Position numbers and translations under genes: made by a program
Notes under the pieces: generated by a model
What the model saw: only the letters and a program-made list of their open reading frames with translations
Told to the model about the DNA's origin: nothing
Database searches by the model: none
Source of the DNA: Candidatus Hydrogenedentota bacterium
Lineage (GTDB): Bacteria; Hydrogenedentota; Hydrogenedentia; Hydrogenedentales; JAJRTN01
DNA length: 33,710 nucleotides
Direction of reading: 5' to 3'
NCBI GenBank assembly: GCA_024278275.1
Contig: JAJRTN010000127.1
Location: 1-33,710 of the forward strand
Shown here: one piece after another, positions 24,721 through 33,710 of the stretch
Position numbering within the stretch: position 1 is the stretch's first letter
Layout of the letters: every line of letters begins with the position of its first letter

Positions 24721-27255
24721 CTAATTTCCGCCCGTGTGCGCCAAGGTGTAGGCATTGCGCGAACGCAGCCGAAGGACGACGATGGAAACACCCAAGATCG
24801 CGATGAACGCGTTTGGCAGGAGGTACACCAGGGCCATCCAGAACATCTTGCTGCTGTCCCCGGCTTCGTCGATCATCCGAAGAATGGGCTTGTTCCCGCG
24901 CACGAAAGCGAGGTTTTCGTTCAACGTGACGGCATCGACGGCGTTGAGGAAGAGATCGAGGTTGCCCGACCCCGGCTGGATGAAGTTCTTTCGGAACATC
25001 TCCGAACACCCGAGGAGAACCAGTTTTCCCGGTTTCGCCTCAACCGGCGGCGCGGGGGGTTCGGCCTCGTCATCCTGGGGCATGGGGGGCTGGCCGGGCT
25101 GGGTTTGGGGCTTGGGCCACGCGGGGCGTTCTTTTCCTTCGAAGGCGTCGGGGAACTGCCCCTGTATCATGGCCATGAGCGGGTAGGCCTTCATTTTCGA
25201 AGCGTCACCCGGCGCGTCCAGTCCCACGCGGCCCAGGGTCTCCGGATCTTTCACGGTCCAGGCCCGGTCACTCGTGAACATGAGCGGTTCGACTTCCAGG
25301 CCCAACTTGGCAACCTTGTCATTGTCTATATCCAGGGCCGTTCCCCAAAGGTAGAAAACACTCGACAGCCGATTGGTGATGGACATGTCCTTGTTCATGG
25401 AGTTGTTGTTGACCAGGATGTGCGTGGGCGAGGGTACCCGCGTACCGCCGCCCAGCAGGCCCTGCAAACCGCCGGTCTGAATGGTCAGTTCCACGTTGTT
25501 CTCGTCCATGAGGATCTCGTCGCTCACGCCCAGGCCATACGCCGTGAGAAGGGGATTTACTTCCGGTTTTTCCTCCCGGGGACTGACGGAGATGCCGTTC
25601 CGGGTGGGACGGTAATCCCATTCGTAGGTCTGCACCGCCAATACCACCGGTTTGCCGCTGTACAGGGCGCGATTGATTTCCCAGCGCTGGCGGTCGTTCA
25701 GGCTGCGCGGGTTGATGACGGCGAGGGCGTCATATTCCTCGGGCAGCGGACTTTCCTTGGTCAGTTCGACACGGCGCACATCGTATTTCTCGTATTGAAG
25801 GATCTGCTCAAGATAGACGTAGGGGTCCTCGCTTTCGGGAATGGGCTGGCCCATCTGCCTGAGCATGGCTTTCATCTGCGGGTCGATGTTGATCGCTTCT
25901 TTCGGAGCCACCAGGGCGACGATGGGTTTCTTGTCGAGGGTTTGTTTGTAAACCACGTTGACGAGACGGTACTCCAGCTCCGTGAGGGCATGGGCGTCAA
26001 TAGGCTGGATAATCTCCTCTTCTTTGTCCTTGTATTGCACGCCGAGGCTCGAGTAGACCAGCTTGTTGCTCATCTCGGCGACACCGCGTGTGGCGGCGGA
26101 GAAGGGCTGTACCCCCTTGTCGAGCATGCGCGCCTCAAGCACATCCTCCTCGCTCTTGTCCTCATCGCCCTTGTCGCCTTTGTCCTTGGCGAACATGTTC
26201 TCCACTTCGAGATAGACGGTGGAATACTCGATCTTTCCGCCGGTGGCAATGCGGATTTCATCGAGCTTGTCGGTGATGCTCTGCTCCACGTCTTTGAGGC
26301 CGGCCGGCATCTTGGCTTTCGGCGTGATGTAGAGCTTCACCTGCACCGGTGTGTCAATGTCGGCGAAGATGGCCTTAGTCGCCTTCGAAACGGTGTAAAT
26401 CTTCTCTTCGGTTAGATCGAAGCGGCCCAGGCTGAGGTCAATAATGACCCAGTTGAAGATAAAGCCGATGCCCAGGCACAGCACCACGGCGGTGGCGAAA
26501 ACGGTTCTGGCTTTAGGCCGGTTCCGGCCATCGATGAAAAGCACGTTCAGGGCGAGGAAAAGAACCGTCCATGCGAGGAAGTAAAGCACATCGGCGAAGT
26601 CCACCACGCCCCGGGTAAAAGACTCGTAATGATCCACGAAGCCGAAGACATTGCTCAGGAAGGAGCCGAGTTGCCAACTGCTGCCCAGTTCGGCCATCTT
26701 CGCGTCGAGGGCCGCGGCCACAGGGTCGAAACCCAGGAAGAAGAGGAGCAGGCAGGCCAGCAGGGTAAGCACGAAGGCCACGATCTGATCCTTGAAAAAA
26801 CCGGAGAAAAGGATCCCCAGGGCGAGGAAGAAGGCCCCCAGGAACAACGCGCCGATGTAGCCGCCCACAATGGCGCCGCCATCGGGATTTCCCAGCGCGG
26901 CGAGCATGAGCGGGATCACCAGGGTGGCCGAAAGGGTGATGGCAAAGAAGACAAGGGCCGCGAAAAACTTGCCCAGCACCAGTTCATGGGCCTGCATGGG
27001 AAAGGTAAGCAGCATCTCCCAGGTGTTTTCCTTGCGCTCCTCGGCCCACACGCGCATGGTCACCGCGGGCGCGAAAATGCACAGGAGCCATGAAAGCACC
27101 TGGAAATAAGAGCGCATTTCCGCGACCATGGGCAGGTTCAGGCCCAGGTAAAAGATGAATCCCAAGGTCACGAAGGCCATCATGAAGACATAGCCGACGG
27201 GTGAAGTAAAGTAGGCGCCCAGGTCCCGGCGCATCACGGTCAGTACGTTTTTCAT
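24721..27255 (-). CDS. Fused ABC-2 permease and GldG-like periplasmic protein
   Basis: The 844-residue product joins two usual separate genes. Residues 1-245 are the GldF-type ABC-2 permease, with six membrane spans after MKNVLTVMRRDLGAYFTSPVG. About residue 255 onward is GldG-like: one span (VVLCLGIGFIFNWVII), the DLTEEKIYTVSKATKAI motif, a large extracytoplasmic domain and a final membrane span near 810-830. A charged K/D/E stretch (~355-375) interrupts the GldG part. It works with the ATPase encoded 57 bases upstream and the DUF4340 protein downstream. In gliding bacteria this transporter serves the surface adhesin system. Here no gliding genes are seen, so the substrate is unknown. Confidence 0.88.
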   Translation of the reverse strand: MKNVLTVMRRDLGAYFTSPVGYVFMMAFVTLGFIFYLGLNLPMVAEMRSYFQVLSWLLCIFAPAVTMRVWAEERKENTWEMLLTFPMQAHELVLGKFFAALVFFAITLSATLVIPLMLAALGNPDGGAIVGGYIGALFLGAFFLALGILFSGFFKDQIVAFVLTLLACLLLFFLGFDPVAAALDAKMAELGSSWQLGSFLSNVFGFVDHYESFTRGVVDFADVLYFLAWTVLFLALNVLFIDGRNRPKARTVFATAVVLCLGIGFIFNWVIIDLSLGRFDLTEEKIYTVSKATKAIFADIDTPVQVKLYITPKAKMPAGLKDVEQSITDKLDEIRIATGGKIEYSTVYLEVENMFAKDKGDKGDEDKSEEDVLEARMLDKGVQPFSAATRGVAEMSNKLVYSSLGVQYKDKEEEIIQPIDAHALTELEYRLVNVVYKQTLDKKPIVALVAPKEAINIDPQMKAMLRQMGQPIPESEDPYVYLEQILQYEKYDVRRVELTKESPLPEEYDALAVINPRSLNDRQRWEINRALYSGKPVVLAVQTYEWDYRPTRNGISVSPREEKPEVNPLLTAYGLGVSDEILMDENNVELTIQTGGLQGLLGGGTRVPSPTHILVNNNSMNKDMSITNRLSSVFYLWGTALDIDNDKVAKLGLEVEPLMFTSDRAWTVKDPETLGRVGLDAPGDASKMKAYPLMAMIQGQFPDAFEGKERPAWPKPQTQPGQPPMPQDDEAEPPAPPVEAKPGKLVLLGCSEMFRKNFIQPGSGNLDLFLNAVDAVTLNENLAFVRGNKPILRMIDEAGDSSKMFWMALVYLLPNAFIAILGVSIVVLRLRSRNAYTLAHTGGN

Positions 27256-27312
27256 TGGTCTTTTTTTCCTCCGGAAAAACCGCGCGGGACATGCCCGGCG
27301 GCAGCGTCTTCG

Positions 27313-28251
27313 CTATTGCGCCACTTTCTCGGTGAAAGCCAAGAAGACTTCTTCAAGGCTCAGGGGCTTGGGGGCCAGTTCGGTAAGTTCCCACTGCTGC
27401 GCCCGAGCCAGCTTGTTCACTTCACGGCAGATATTGCGCCCCATGGCGCCGTGTAATACGAACGAAGAAGCGCCGTTTGTCTCCCCCGTGAATTCGACTT
27501 TGTTGACCCCCTCGATGCTGGAGAGCTTACGCTCGATATCCTTGCGGTCGCCCTCGACCGAAACCCTGGCGCGCTCGCCCTTCTTGGCGCGGGCACGGAG
27601 CTCTTCCGTGGTGCCGTCACCGGCGATTTTTCCCTGGCTGATGATGACAATGCGGTCGGCCGTCGCCTCTATTTCCTGGAGGATGTGGGTCGAAAGAATA
27701 ACGGTCTTCTCCTTGGCCAGGCGTTCGATGAGGTGACGGATCTCGAGTATCTGGTGGGGATCGAGGCCCGAGGTCGGCTCGTCGAGGATGATCACCTCCG
27801 GATCGTGGATCAGCGCCTGGGCCAGCCCCGTGCGCTGACGATACCCCTTCGACAGTTCCCGGATGACCTTGCGGTACATGGGGCGCAGCCCGCAGGAATC
27901 AAGAACCATTTCCGTGCGCTGCTTGAGATGATTGCCCGAAAGGCCGCGTGCCTTGCCCACGAAAGAAAGATATGCGCTCACCTCCATGTCCATGTACAGG
28001 GGCAATACCTCGGGCAGATAGCCGAATTTCTTCCGAACCTGCACGGGATCCTTCAGCACGTCCACCCCCGCGACCACGGCCGTACCCTTCGTCGGGTAAA
28101 GATAGGTGGTCAGGATCTTCATCGTGGTGGATTTACCCGCGCCGTTCGGTCCCAGCAAGCCGACGATTTCGCCCTGCCTGACCTCGAACGACACATCGTC
28201 CAGGGCCACCACCGGCCCGTAGTGCATGGTCAGTCCTTTTGCTTCGATCAT
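27313..28251 (-). CDS. GldA-like ABC transporter ATPase
   Basis: The 312-residue product is the ATP-hydrolysing subunit for the permease encoded next. Walker A is GPNGAGKS (34-41), the signature is LSKGYRQR (133-140), and Walker B is VIILDEPT (153-160) followed by SGLDP and, later, the switch histidine in STHI. The C-terminal ~100 residues are the accessory domain common to gliding and ABC-2 drug-type ATPases. ATG 28251 follows AAGGA by about eight bases. The longer frame to 28773 is not coding in style and is rejected. It is the first gene of the three-gene operon. Confidence 0.93.
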   Translation of the reverse strand: MIEAKGLTMHYGPVVALDDVSFEVRQGEIVGLLGPNGAGKSTTMKILTTYLYPTKGTAVVAGVDVLKDPVQVRKKFGYLPEVLPLYMDMEVSAYLSFVGKARGLSGNHLKQRTEMVLDSCGLRPMYRKVIRELSKGYRQRTGLAQALIHDPEVIILDEPTSGLDPHQILEIRHLIERLAKEKTVILSTHILQEIEATADRIVIISQGKIAGDGTTEELRARAKKGERARVSVEGDRKDIERKLSSIEGVNKVEFTGETNGASSFVLHGAMGRNICREVNKLARAQQWELTELAPKPLSLEEVFLAFTEKVAQ

Positions 28252-29055
28252 AGGTGTCCTTCTCCTCGGAAGGGGCCGCCCGGTCCCGTTTCCTCCAGTA
28301 TTCACGCACGCTACGACGAACGCCGTAAGAATGCCCGAACGCCCACGGCGTTGGGGGTAGACAAACAAATTCCCTCGGGTATCTCCCGTTTGGGTGAGAG
28401 CAAAAGCCGTGCCACCCGGCACGTCGTGGCGCACCCCCATGTTCCGCCACGTAAACCTTTGGGCCAGCGCGTGTAACGATCCCCCGAGAAGGGCCGTGGA
28501 GCATGGATAGCGTGCCGCATATGGGGCAATGTCCCCGTTTTGGGGTATGGCAAGGATTGCGTTCCGCCATGGCCCCCCCCTGCCCCTCCTGTCATTTCGG
28601 ACGTTGACCGGGAGCATTCCCGTACCCAGCGGGGCGGCGACAGGGCACATGGCGCGGGCGTGACCGTTTGTCGGGGAGAAATCTCCATTGGGGTCCCTCA
28701 CAGACGAGCGTCGCGACATGACTGTCCGGGTCCGTCCCCGGGCATGTATGAGGGCCGGGGGACGTAACGCCAACGTTCGGGATGAATAATGGGAACGAGA
28801 CGGGCGTGCGCGGGTTCCGGACCAACAGTGTTTTCACGCCGCGACGGAATCAGGGGGCATCGGGGCGGGGCGGTGTGGTATCGTGACGCATCCGGCTTGG
28901 TCCGCCCCATGAGGTGTCAACGTGTTCACGGTTTCCGAAGCGTCGCCCCCTGTTCCGTGTGCGAGAGGGTCGTTTTGTGTCCTCGCCCAGCCACCTGGGG
29001 AAGCTTTCGAAGCCCTTTCCGGTTATCGGACCTTTTCGGGCCGGGAGGAGATGGT
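28252..29055. other. 804-base gap without a supported gene
   Basis: This lies between the divergent GldA-type ATPase and rnhB. Open frames exist on both strands, but none has a convincing ribosome binding site, codon pattern or recognisable product. Visible structure includes a small GGGGCAATGTCCCC hairpin (28525-28538) and scattered GC-rich inverted segments around 28590-28650. No tRNA or known riboswitch was recognised. The gap should contain the promoters for both flanking operons. Confidence 0.5.
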
Positions 29056-29829
29056 ATGAGCGGGTGGGGCAACCTGGAAAGTGTTTCCGCCACGTATAAC
29101 AAAGGCGCGCTCAAGGCGCTGTGGCGGGCGGACGGCGCCACCCCAATGCCCCGTGAACCGGAGGAAGGGGCTGAAACGCGCCTCCAGGCCCTGCTTTCGG
29201 CGGAACGGGAGGCCCGCGCACAGGGGTTCGCCCGAATCTGCGGCGTGGACGAAGCGGGCCGCGGCCCCCTGGCCGGCCCGCTGGTGGCGGGCGCCGTGCG
29301 GCTGGTGGATTGGGAGAATCTTCCCCGCAACCCGGCGGGACTGGCCGCCCTGAACGACTCGAAACAGCTCACGGAAAGTCAACGGGAGGCACTTTTCGAT
29401 ACGTTGATAAAGGGCCCCCACGCGGTGGCGGCCTGCGTGGTTTCCGCCGGGGATATCGACCGGGGAGGAATTCAACCGGCGAACTACGGAGCCATGGCCC
29501 GCGCGGCCATGACCCTGAAGCCCCTTCCGGACTTCCTCCTGGTGGACGGCTACCAGCTTCCCGGCATGGCCCAACCGTGCCTGAAAATGGTGAAGGGAGA
29601 CCGCCGTTCCCTCAGCATCGCCGCGGCAAGTATTGTTGCGAAAGTGGTCCGGGACCGCATCATGGTTGCCCTGGACAAGAAATACCCGGCCTACGGATTT
29701 GTTAACCATAAGGGTTATGCCACGCGTGCGCACCTCGACGCCATCGCGAAGCATGGTCCGTGCCCCATACACCGGCTCAGTTTCGCGCCACTGGCGAAGA
29801 TTGCCGAGACAGGAATGTTGTTTACATGA
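29056..29829 (+). CDS. rnhB: Ribonuclease HII
   Basis: Cleaves the RNA strand of RNA-DNA hybrids and single misincorporated ribonucleotides; cytoplasmic. The 257-residue protein has GVDEAGRGPLAGP with catalytic Asp65 and Glu66, then NDSKQL (100-105), LVDGYQLPG with Asp164, and KGD (Asp182) with SIAAASIVAKVVRD, matching the DEDD active site. About 60 residues precede the catalytic core, longer than most RnhB. GGGAGGAG sits five bases before ATG 29056; the open frame to 28789 is rejected. Its TGA overlaps the ATG of the next gene (ATGA). Confidence 0.95.
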   Translation: MSGWGNLESVSATYNKGALKALWRADGATPMPREPEEGAETRLQALLSAEREARAQGFARICGVDEAGRGPLAGPLVAGAVRLVDWENLPRNPAGLAALNDSKQLTESQREALFDTLIKGPHAVAACVVSAGDIDRGGIQPANYGAMARAAMTLKPLPDFLLVDGYQLPGMAQPCLKMVKGDRRSLSIAAASIVAKVVRDRIMVALDKKYPAYGFVNHKGYATRAHLDAIAKHGPCPIHRLSFAPLAKIAETGMLFT

Positions 29830-31571
29830 AGGTTGTCCATCGTTATTGTCTATCCAGGCTTTGTCCTCCCCCGGGCCTCCTGCTGGTGGTACCGCTGCTC
29901 CTGCTATCCGGTTGTGCGACGGCCGGGAACAACGTGGGCTTCAGAAACGATCAATGGGGCAAAACCCCCAAGCCATCGCCCCTGGCCCGGGCCATGACCC
30001 ATTACATGGTCTCCGTGATGGAAGAGCGCCACGGCAATACGGACAAGGCGCTGGAGCATCTCGCCCGGGCGGCGGAACTCGAACCGGGGTCGATGACGCT
30101 GAATGTGAAGCTCATCCGAGCCTACCTCTATCAAAACCGTTTCGAGGATGCCTTGACGCTCTGCCAAAAGGCCGTGGAGCACCTGCCCGACCGCGCGGGC
30201 CTCTACGTGGTCCTGGGCGAAATCTACCATCGCCTTGAACGGTACGACGAGGCGGTGGCCGCTTTCCAGAAGGCCATTGAGCTGGAACCGGAAAACTCCC
30301 TCGGGTACCGCGCCCTGGCCGATCTCCAGGAAAGCGCGAACGACCTGGTGGCGGCCATTGACATTTGCCGCCGCCTGGTCGAAATGAACCCGAACTCGGC
30401 CCTGCTCCACTTCCAACTGGGCGTCAACCTCATCCGCATTCATGACACCAAGGGCGCCGAAGCATCCCTGAAGCGCTGTCTCGAACTGAATCCAAAGATC
30501 GCCCGTGCCCGGTGGCTGCTGGGCACGCTCTACCTGGAAGCGGGCCGCAACGAGGAGGCGGCCGCGCACCTGGAGTTCTACCTCCGGGTGCGTCCCGGCG
30601 ACCTGCCGGCCGCGGAAAACCTGGCCGGGGCCATGGCACGCATGGGCCGGTACACGGAGGCCACCCAACTCTTCGCGGGTATTCTCATGCGCGACGAAAC
30701 CATGGCACTCCAACGCGTAGAGGCCATGTATGTTTTTCTGCTGGCGGCCAAGCCGGAAACGGTTGAACGCCTGGGCATGGCCGAGGATGCCCCCATCTTT
30801 TCCACCTTCATGAAAACGCTGGCGAAAAAGCAGCGGGGCGCGGACTACGGACCGACACTGGAAACGCTGGACACGGTCGAAGGAGACCTCGACGCCGAGT
30901 GTACGGACTTGCTGAATGGTCTGCTCTACCGCTTTGGAGAGGAAGAGACGGGCGACCGGTTATTGGGATGGATCGCGGCGCTGCAACAGCACCCGGCCGG
31001 CGCGGCGTCCCGAACCCTCGCAATAATGCAAGGCCGCCTGCTGCTGTTGCTGGAGCGTGACGAAGAGGCCATCGCGGTTTTTTCGCCGTTGCTGCGACGA
31101 GGAGTCAACGATCCGAACCTGCATTATTACCTGTCGCTGGCGTACGAGAACCTGGATGATTTCGCCAACACCGAAGCACAACTCAAAGCCTGTCTCGCGT
31201 TAAACCCGGACGACCCCGACATCCTGAACTTCCTGGGGTACCTTTACGCGGAAAAGGGCGTGAAGTTGGACGAAGCGGAAATGCTCCTCAACAACGCCCT
31301 GGAGATCGATCCGGGCAATCCCTTTTACCTTGACAGCCTCGGCTGGGTCTACTACCGCCAGGGCAAGGCCAGGAAGGCCATTGACCACATCCGCCGGGCC
31401 ATTTACGGCATGGACGGAGACGACGCGGTATTGCGCGATCACTTGGGCGACGCCTATCTGCTGTCCGGCGACACCCGGCGCGCCCTCGCCGAATGGGACC
31501 GTGCTCATCGTCTCGACCCGACCCTGAAAGGCGTGCAGGAGAAAATTGAGCGCCATAAGGACGCCCAATAA
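29826..31571 (+). CDS. TPR-repeat lipoprotein
   Basis: The 581-residue product has a lipoprotein signal with lipobox LLSGC (Cys30), then about ten or more tetratricopeptide repeats (for example AVEHLPDRAGLYVVLGEIYHRLERYDEAVAAFQKAIELEPEN, given here in motif form: W/L-G-Y-A-P spacing) from residue 65 to the C-terminus. The C-terminal repeats (NFLGYLYAEKGVKLDEAEML, LDSLGWVYYRQGKARKAI) are strongly conserved. Such proteins act as scaffolds in the outer membrane or periplasm. ATG 29826 overlaps the rnhB stop by four bases, so it is co-translated; a weak AGGAATG is upstream. It is convergent with the metallohydrolase ending at 31739. Confidence 0.88.
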   Translation: MKVVHRYCLSRLCPPPGLLLVVPLLLLSGCATAGNNVGFRNDQWGKTPKPSPLARAMTHYMVSVMEERHGNTDKALEHLARAAELEPGSMTLNVKLIRAYLYQNRFEDALTLCQKAVEHLPDRAGLYVVLGEIYHRLERYDEAVAAFQKAIELEPENSLGYRALADLQESANDLVAAIDICRRLVEMNPNSALLHFQLGVNLIRIHDTKGAEASLKRCLELNPKIARARWLLGTLYLEAGRNEEAAAHLEFYLRVRPGDLPAAENLAGAMARMGRYTEATQLFAGILMRDETMALQRVEAMYVFLLAAKPETVERLGMAEDAPIFSTFMKTLAKKQRGADYGPTLETLDTVEGDLDAECTDLLNGLLYRFGEEETGDRLLGWIAALQQHPAGAASRTLAIMQGRLLLLLERDEEAIAVFSPLLRRGVNDPNLHYYLSLAYENLDDFANTEAQLKACLALNPDDPDILNFLGYLYAEKGVKLDEAEMLLNNALEIDPGNPFYLDSLGWVYYRQGKARKAIDHIRRAIYGMDGDDAVLRDHLGDAYLLSGDTRRALAEWDRAHRLDPTLKGVQEKIERHKDAQ

Positions 31572-31738
31572 CAGCATCGCGAACACGGACCGCCGGCCCC
31601 CTTGTCATCCCAAGCGTTGGCGTCCCGCCCTTCGGTCTCCACCCATGGGGAGGGATGGGGCACGAACCGAACTGCTTCGGCACCGGTCCGTGGGGGGCTC
31701 CATGGAGATTGCTCACAAACGAATAGCCGGGCCCGGGC

Positions 31739-33316
31739 TCAATCCGCGTTGGCCCGTTTGTGCAGGTTTCGCCAAAAGCGGATGGATTCGTCGTGATAGC
31801 GTTTGACGCGGGATCCTTTCTCCGGGTCCGTTTGTTCGTTGCCCATGGCTGCCTGTTCGGCCCATTCCAGAAAGAGGCGTGTTGATTCACGGCTGATCCG
31901 GCGTTCACGGTTGGGCGCCTCAAGGTACCAGGCCCCGGTCATGGCCCCGCGGTAACTCGACGGGTGCGCGGTATGAACGCGCAGCAGAAACCATCCGGGA
32001 CCGCTCAGCGTGACGGGACCGATGGGCGTCCCCCTTTTCCACGCCGTGAAAGGCATGGACAGGACGGTCTTTCCGTTGTGAACCAACTCAATGCAGGTAA
32101 TCTCGTCACGGGTGTCCAGGTCCATATCCAGTCGGATACGAAACGGTTGACCACCGTCCGTCCTGAAGATATGACCGGGCCATTCGCCGTTGGCCCGTGC
32201 CCGAAGGAGCGGACCATTGGTGACGAAGCAACGCCCCTGGCGAAGTCCGTCCCACCATTTTTTCCAAGTAAGGATCCCGTCCACCTTCACGTAGACCCGG
32301 TTGTAACCGAAAGACTCGCCCGCCACGCCGGAGGCGCTTCCCGCGGCGGGAGGAATACGGAAACCACAGTTCAGGACATGGAAGTAAAGATCCTGGCAAT
32401 AGAGGGCGTTGCCATGGGGCGGCGGGTAAACCTCACGGTTCCTCGGGCGGCCCCACGCCTCCGTGTCATTGCTGTTGGATCGCGTCAGGTTGTTGTTGAA
32501 CACCTCGATGGAATCCACCCGGCCCAAAGCGAGCCACGCGGGAAGCTCCCACCAGTAGGGACGGTCCACGTGTATCCAAACATCCGGCAGGGCCATGGCC
32601 TCCCGCATGAAATCCAGGATGGGCGGATAATCCCACGTGTAATCCGTGACCCGTTTGTCCCGTGGCAGGCCAAAGTAAATAACCGTGCCGTCAAGCCGTT
32701 CGTCTTCCCCGCCACCAGGGTAAAGGAACCGATTGGCTGGAAGAACGACGGGGGTTTCTCCCGGCGCGGCCCGGAATGTTCGCGCATCGGGAGAGGTGTT
32801 CGCCCACCAGGCCAACACGTAGCCCACGTGGATATTCTCCGCGCGCATTAACAAGGGCATTTCTTCCGCGCTACGGTGGTTGTGGAGATCGCCGGCGTAC
32901 CATCCTTCCGCGGCAAGGTCGGCAAAACGCACTAATTCAATGTTCAGCATTTCGGTGCGGGCACTTTCCACGGTGAAAACGCCCGACGCCGTCTTGTATT
33001 CCATGCCGCATTCCACCTCGTAGGTGTACCTGCCCGGGTTCAGCTCGAGCGTGGCCTCACCTTCACACGTGAAATGGTTGAACGCGAAAGGCCAGGGGGC
33101 ACAGCGTTGGGGCCACCCATGGACGTCGGCCACGTAGATGCGGCACGGGAGGCGCTTGCCGTCACGCCCGTCGCACACGGTAAAGCGTATGGAGCCGGGG
33201 ATAGGGTCCCGAATCCCGGGGCTGTTTTCTTCGGCGGGCTTCGCCATGGCCGGACACAAAAGAACCATTACGACAAGGGCCGTCCCCCCCCGAGCCATGC
33301 CTTGCATTTTCCCCAT
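31739..33316 (-). CDS. CehA/McbA-like exported metallohydrolase (PHP-type)
   Basis: The 525-residue product has a Sec signal (residues 1-25, MAK region) and then a beta-rich N-terminal domain to ~130. The catalytic domain begins GWYAGDLHNHRSAEE, a metal-binding HxH motif (Asp143, His145, His147) as in PHP-superfamily CehA/McbA hydrolases. Trp-rich segments (WIHVDRPYWWELPAW) line the presumed substrate site. McbA and CehA cleave carbamate esters, but this branch is widespread in polysaccharide degraders and the true substrate is unknown. ATG 33316 has GGGAGGA eight bases upstream; the frame is open to 33532 without a better start. The protein is secreted, fitting the sulfatases nearby. Confidence 0.82.
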   Translation of the reverse strand: MGKMQGMARGGTALVVMVLLCPAMAKPAEENSPGIRDPIPGSIRFTVCDGRDGKRLPCRIYVADVHGWPQRCAPWPFAFNHFTCEGEATLELNPGRYTYEVECGMEYKTASGVFTVESARTEMLNIELVRFADLAAEGWYAGDLHNHRSAEEMPLLMRAENIHVGYVLAWWANTSPDARTFRAAPGETPVVLPANRFLYPGGGEDERLDGTVIYFGLPRDKRVTDYTWDYPPILDFMREAMALPDVWIHVDRPYWWELPAWLALGRVDSIEVFNNNLTRSNSNDTEAWGRPRNREVYPPPHGNALYCQDLYFHVLNCGFRIPPAAGSASGVAGESFGYNRVYVKVDGILTWKKWWDGLRQGRCFVTNGPLLRARANGEWPGHIFRTDGGQPFRIRLDMDLDTRDEITCIELVHNGKTVLSMPFTAWKRGTPIGPVTLSGPGWFLLRVHTAHPSSYRGAMTGAWYLEAPNRERRISRESTRLFLEWAEQAAMGNEQTDPEKGSRVKRYHDESIRFWRNLHKRANAD

Positions 33317-33540
33317 TCCCTGTTTCCTCCCATGGGCGTCATTCGCGAAAAGATAAACACATGCCCGCACACGGCAGTATACATGATAAGACGGCTTCAT
33401 CCGGGGCAAAGGGATGCCGTATGGGGGGATCATTTTCAACGAGACCGTCACATGCTCCTGTATATTACGGCTTCTCAGCCACAACACACAGGAGGGCGCA
33501 TAACAAGATTCCCAATATCGCGAATGTCTCACCTACTTCC

Positions 33541-33710
33541 TGATCGTCCCCTCCCCTGGGACATTCGAACGGGCCTGCGTCAATTTTGGGGGTTTTCATG
33601 CGGCGCGCTGCTCCCAGTATTCCTCGAACCGTCCTGATTGAATGACGCAACGCAGTGCGGTGATTGCGTTTGCGCCGCGTACGGTCCACTCCATGCCGGA
33701 TTGTTTGAGC
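33541..33710 (-). mobile_element. Partial ISKra4-family insertion sequence
   Basis: The transposase end (33596-33709) is followed by about 55 bases that include CAGGGGAGGGGACGATCAGG on the minus strand (33558-33539), a plausible IS end. The exact boundary is not determined because the matching terminal repeat lies outside the window. The metallohydrolase gene begins about 220 bases to the left. Confidence 0.55.
33596..33709 (-). CDS. ISKra4-like transposase, C-terminal fragment (cut by window edge)
   Basis: The visible 37 residues read LKQSGMEWTVRGANAITALR then CVIQSGRFEEYWEQRAA and TGA (33596-33598). The SGMxW-xxxGANAIxALRC-xxxxGRFExYWExR ending is a hallmark of ISKra4-family transposases, which have a DDE catalytic domain. 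The rest of the gene is outside the window. The frame is intact to the edge. Confidence 0.8.
   Translation of the reverse strand, partial: LKQSGMEWTVRGANAITALRCVIQSGRFEEYWEQRAA

Noticed and set aside
33555-33580. Possible tRNA T-arm (GTTCGAATG on minus strand)
   Set aside because: The flanking five-base stem does not pair and no acceptor or anticodon arm is present.

Overview
The window looks like a high-GC chromosome segment from a Gram-negative bacterium. It has kdsB (KDO activation for lipopolysaccharide), at least three lipobox lipoproteins and several exported enzymes with twin-arginine (Tat) or Sec signals. The mix of formylglycine sulfatases, a metal-dependent PHP-type hydrolase, a large exported glycosidase-like protein, a glycyl radical enzyme and a GldA/GldF-GldG/DUF4340 ABC system is typical of polysaccharide-degrading lineages such as Hydrogenedentota, Planctomycetota or Lentisphaerae. 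That placement is inference from gene content; no rRNA or tRNA gene was found.

Layout. 1-135: N-terminal fragment of a transposase and an insertion-sequence end. 375-3739 (+): kdsB, pyrG and an unknown membrane-anchored coiled-coil protein, closely spaced. 3854-5356 (-): Tat sulfatase, with a 41-residue ORF upstream. 5872-6594 (-): lipoprotein. 6732-9959 (-): large secreted toroid-like protein cut by one in-frame TAG. 9960-10555: intergenic region holding a 38-codon ORF with a near-perfect ribosome binding site and a strong terminator. 10556-11299 (+): HEAT-repeat lipoprotein. 11486-12673 (-): polytopic membrane protein whose C-terminus is encoded by a palindromic repeat. 12834-15140 (-): two-gene operon of an unknown beta-rich protein and a second Tat sulfatase. 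15492-16070 (+): GNAT acetyltransferase. 16103-20003 (-): glycyl radical enzyme (GRE) and its radical-SAM activase, overlapping by 8 nt, with a divergent AraC-type regulator at 20124-21032. 21033-21441: intergenic repeats. 21442-22560 (-): HtrA-like protease. 22664-28251 (-): DUF4340 protein, fused GldF-GldG and GldA-type ATPase. 28252-29055: unexplained gap. 29056-31571 (+): rnhB and a TPR lipoprotein overlapping by ATGA. 31739-33316 (-): CehA/McbA-like metallohydrolase. 33596-33709 (-): C-terminal end of an ISKra4-like transposase.

The most unusual locus is 16103-21032. The 970-residue GRE keeps the catalytic GCxE cysteine loop and the C-terminal glycyl radical motif. It also carries an N-terminal twin-arginine signal and a LamG/concanavalin-like domain of about 180 residues inserted within the PFL-type barrel. 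The activase gene is translationally coupled and the AraC gene is divergent, so this reads as a self-contained inducible unit. With two exported sulfatases, a LamG domain and other secreted hydrolases nearby, an envelope-located radical reaction on a glycan-derived or large substrate is a reasonable hypothesis. The substrate is unknown.

The segment is framed by two different transposase fragments and carries several copies of short palindromic intergenic repeats, so it may be a contig that ends in repeated IS elements.
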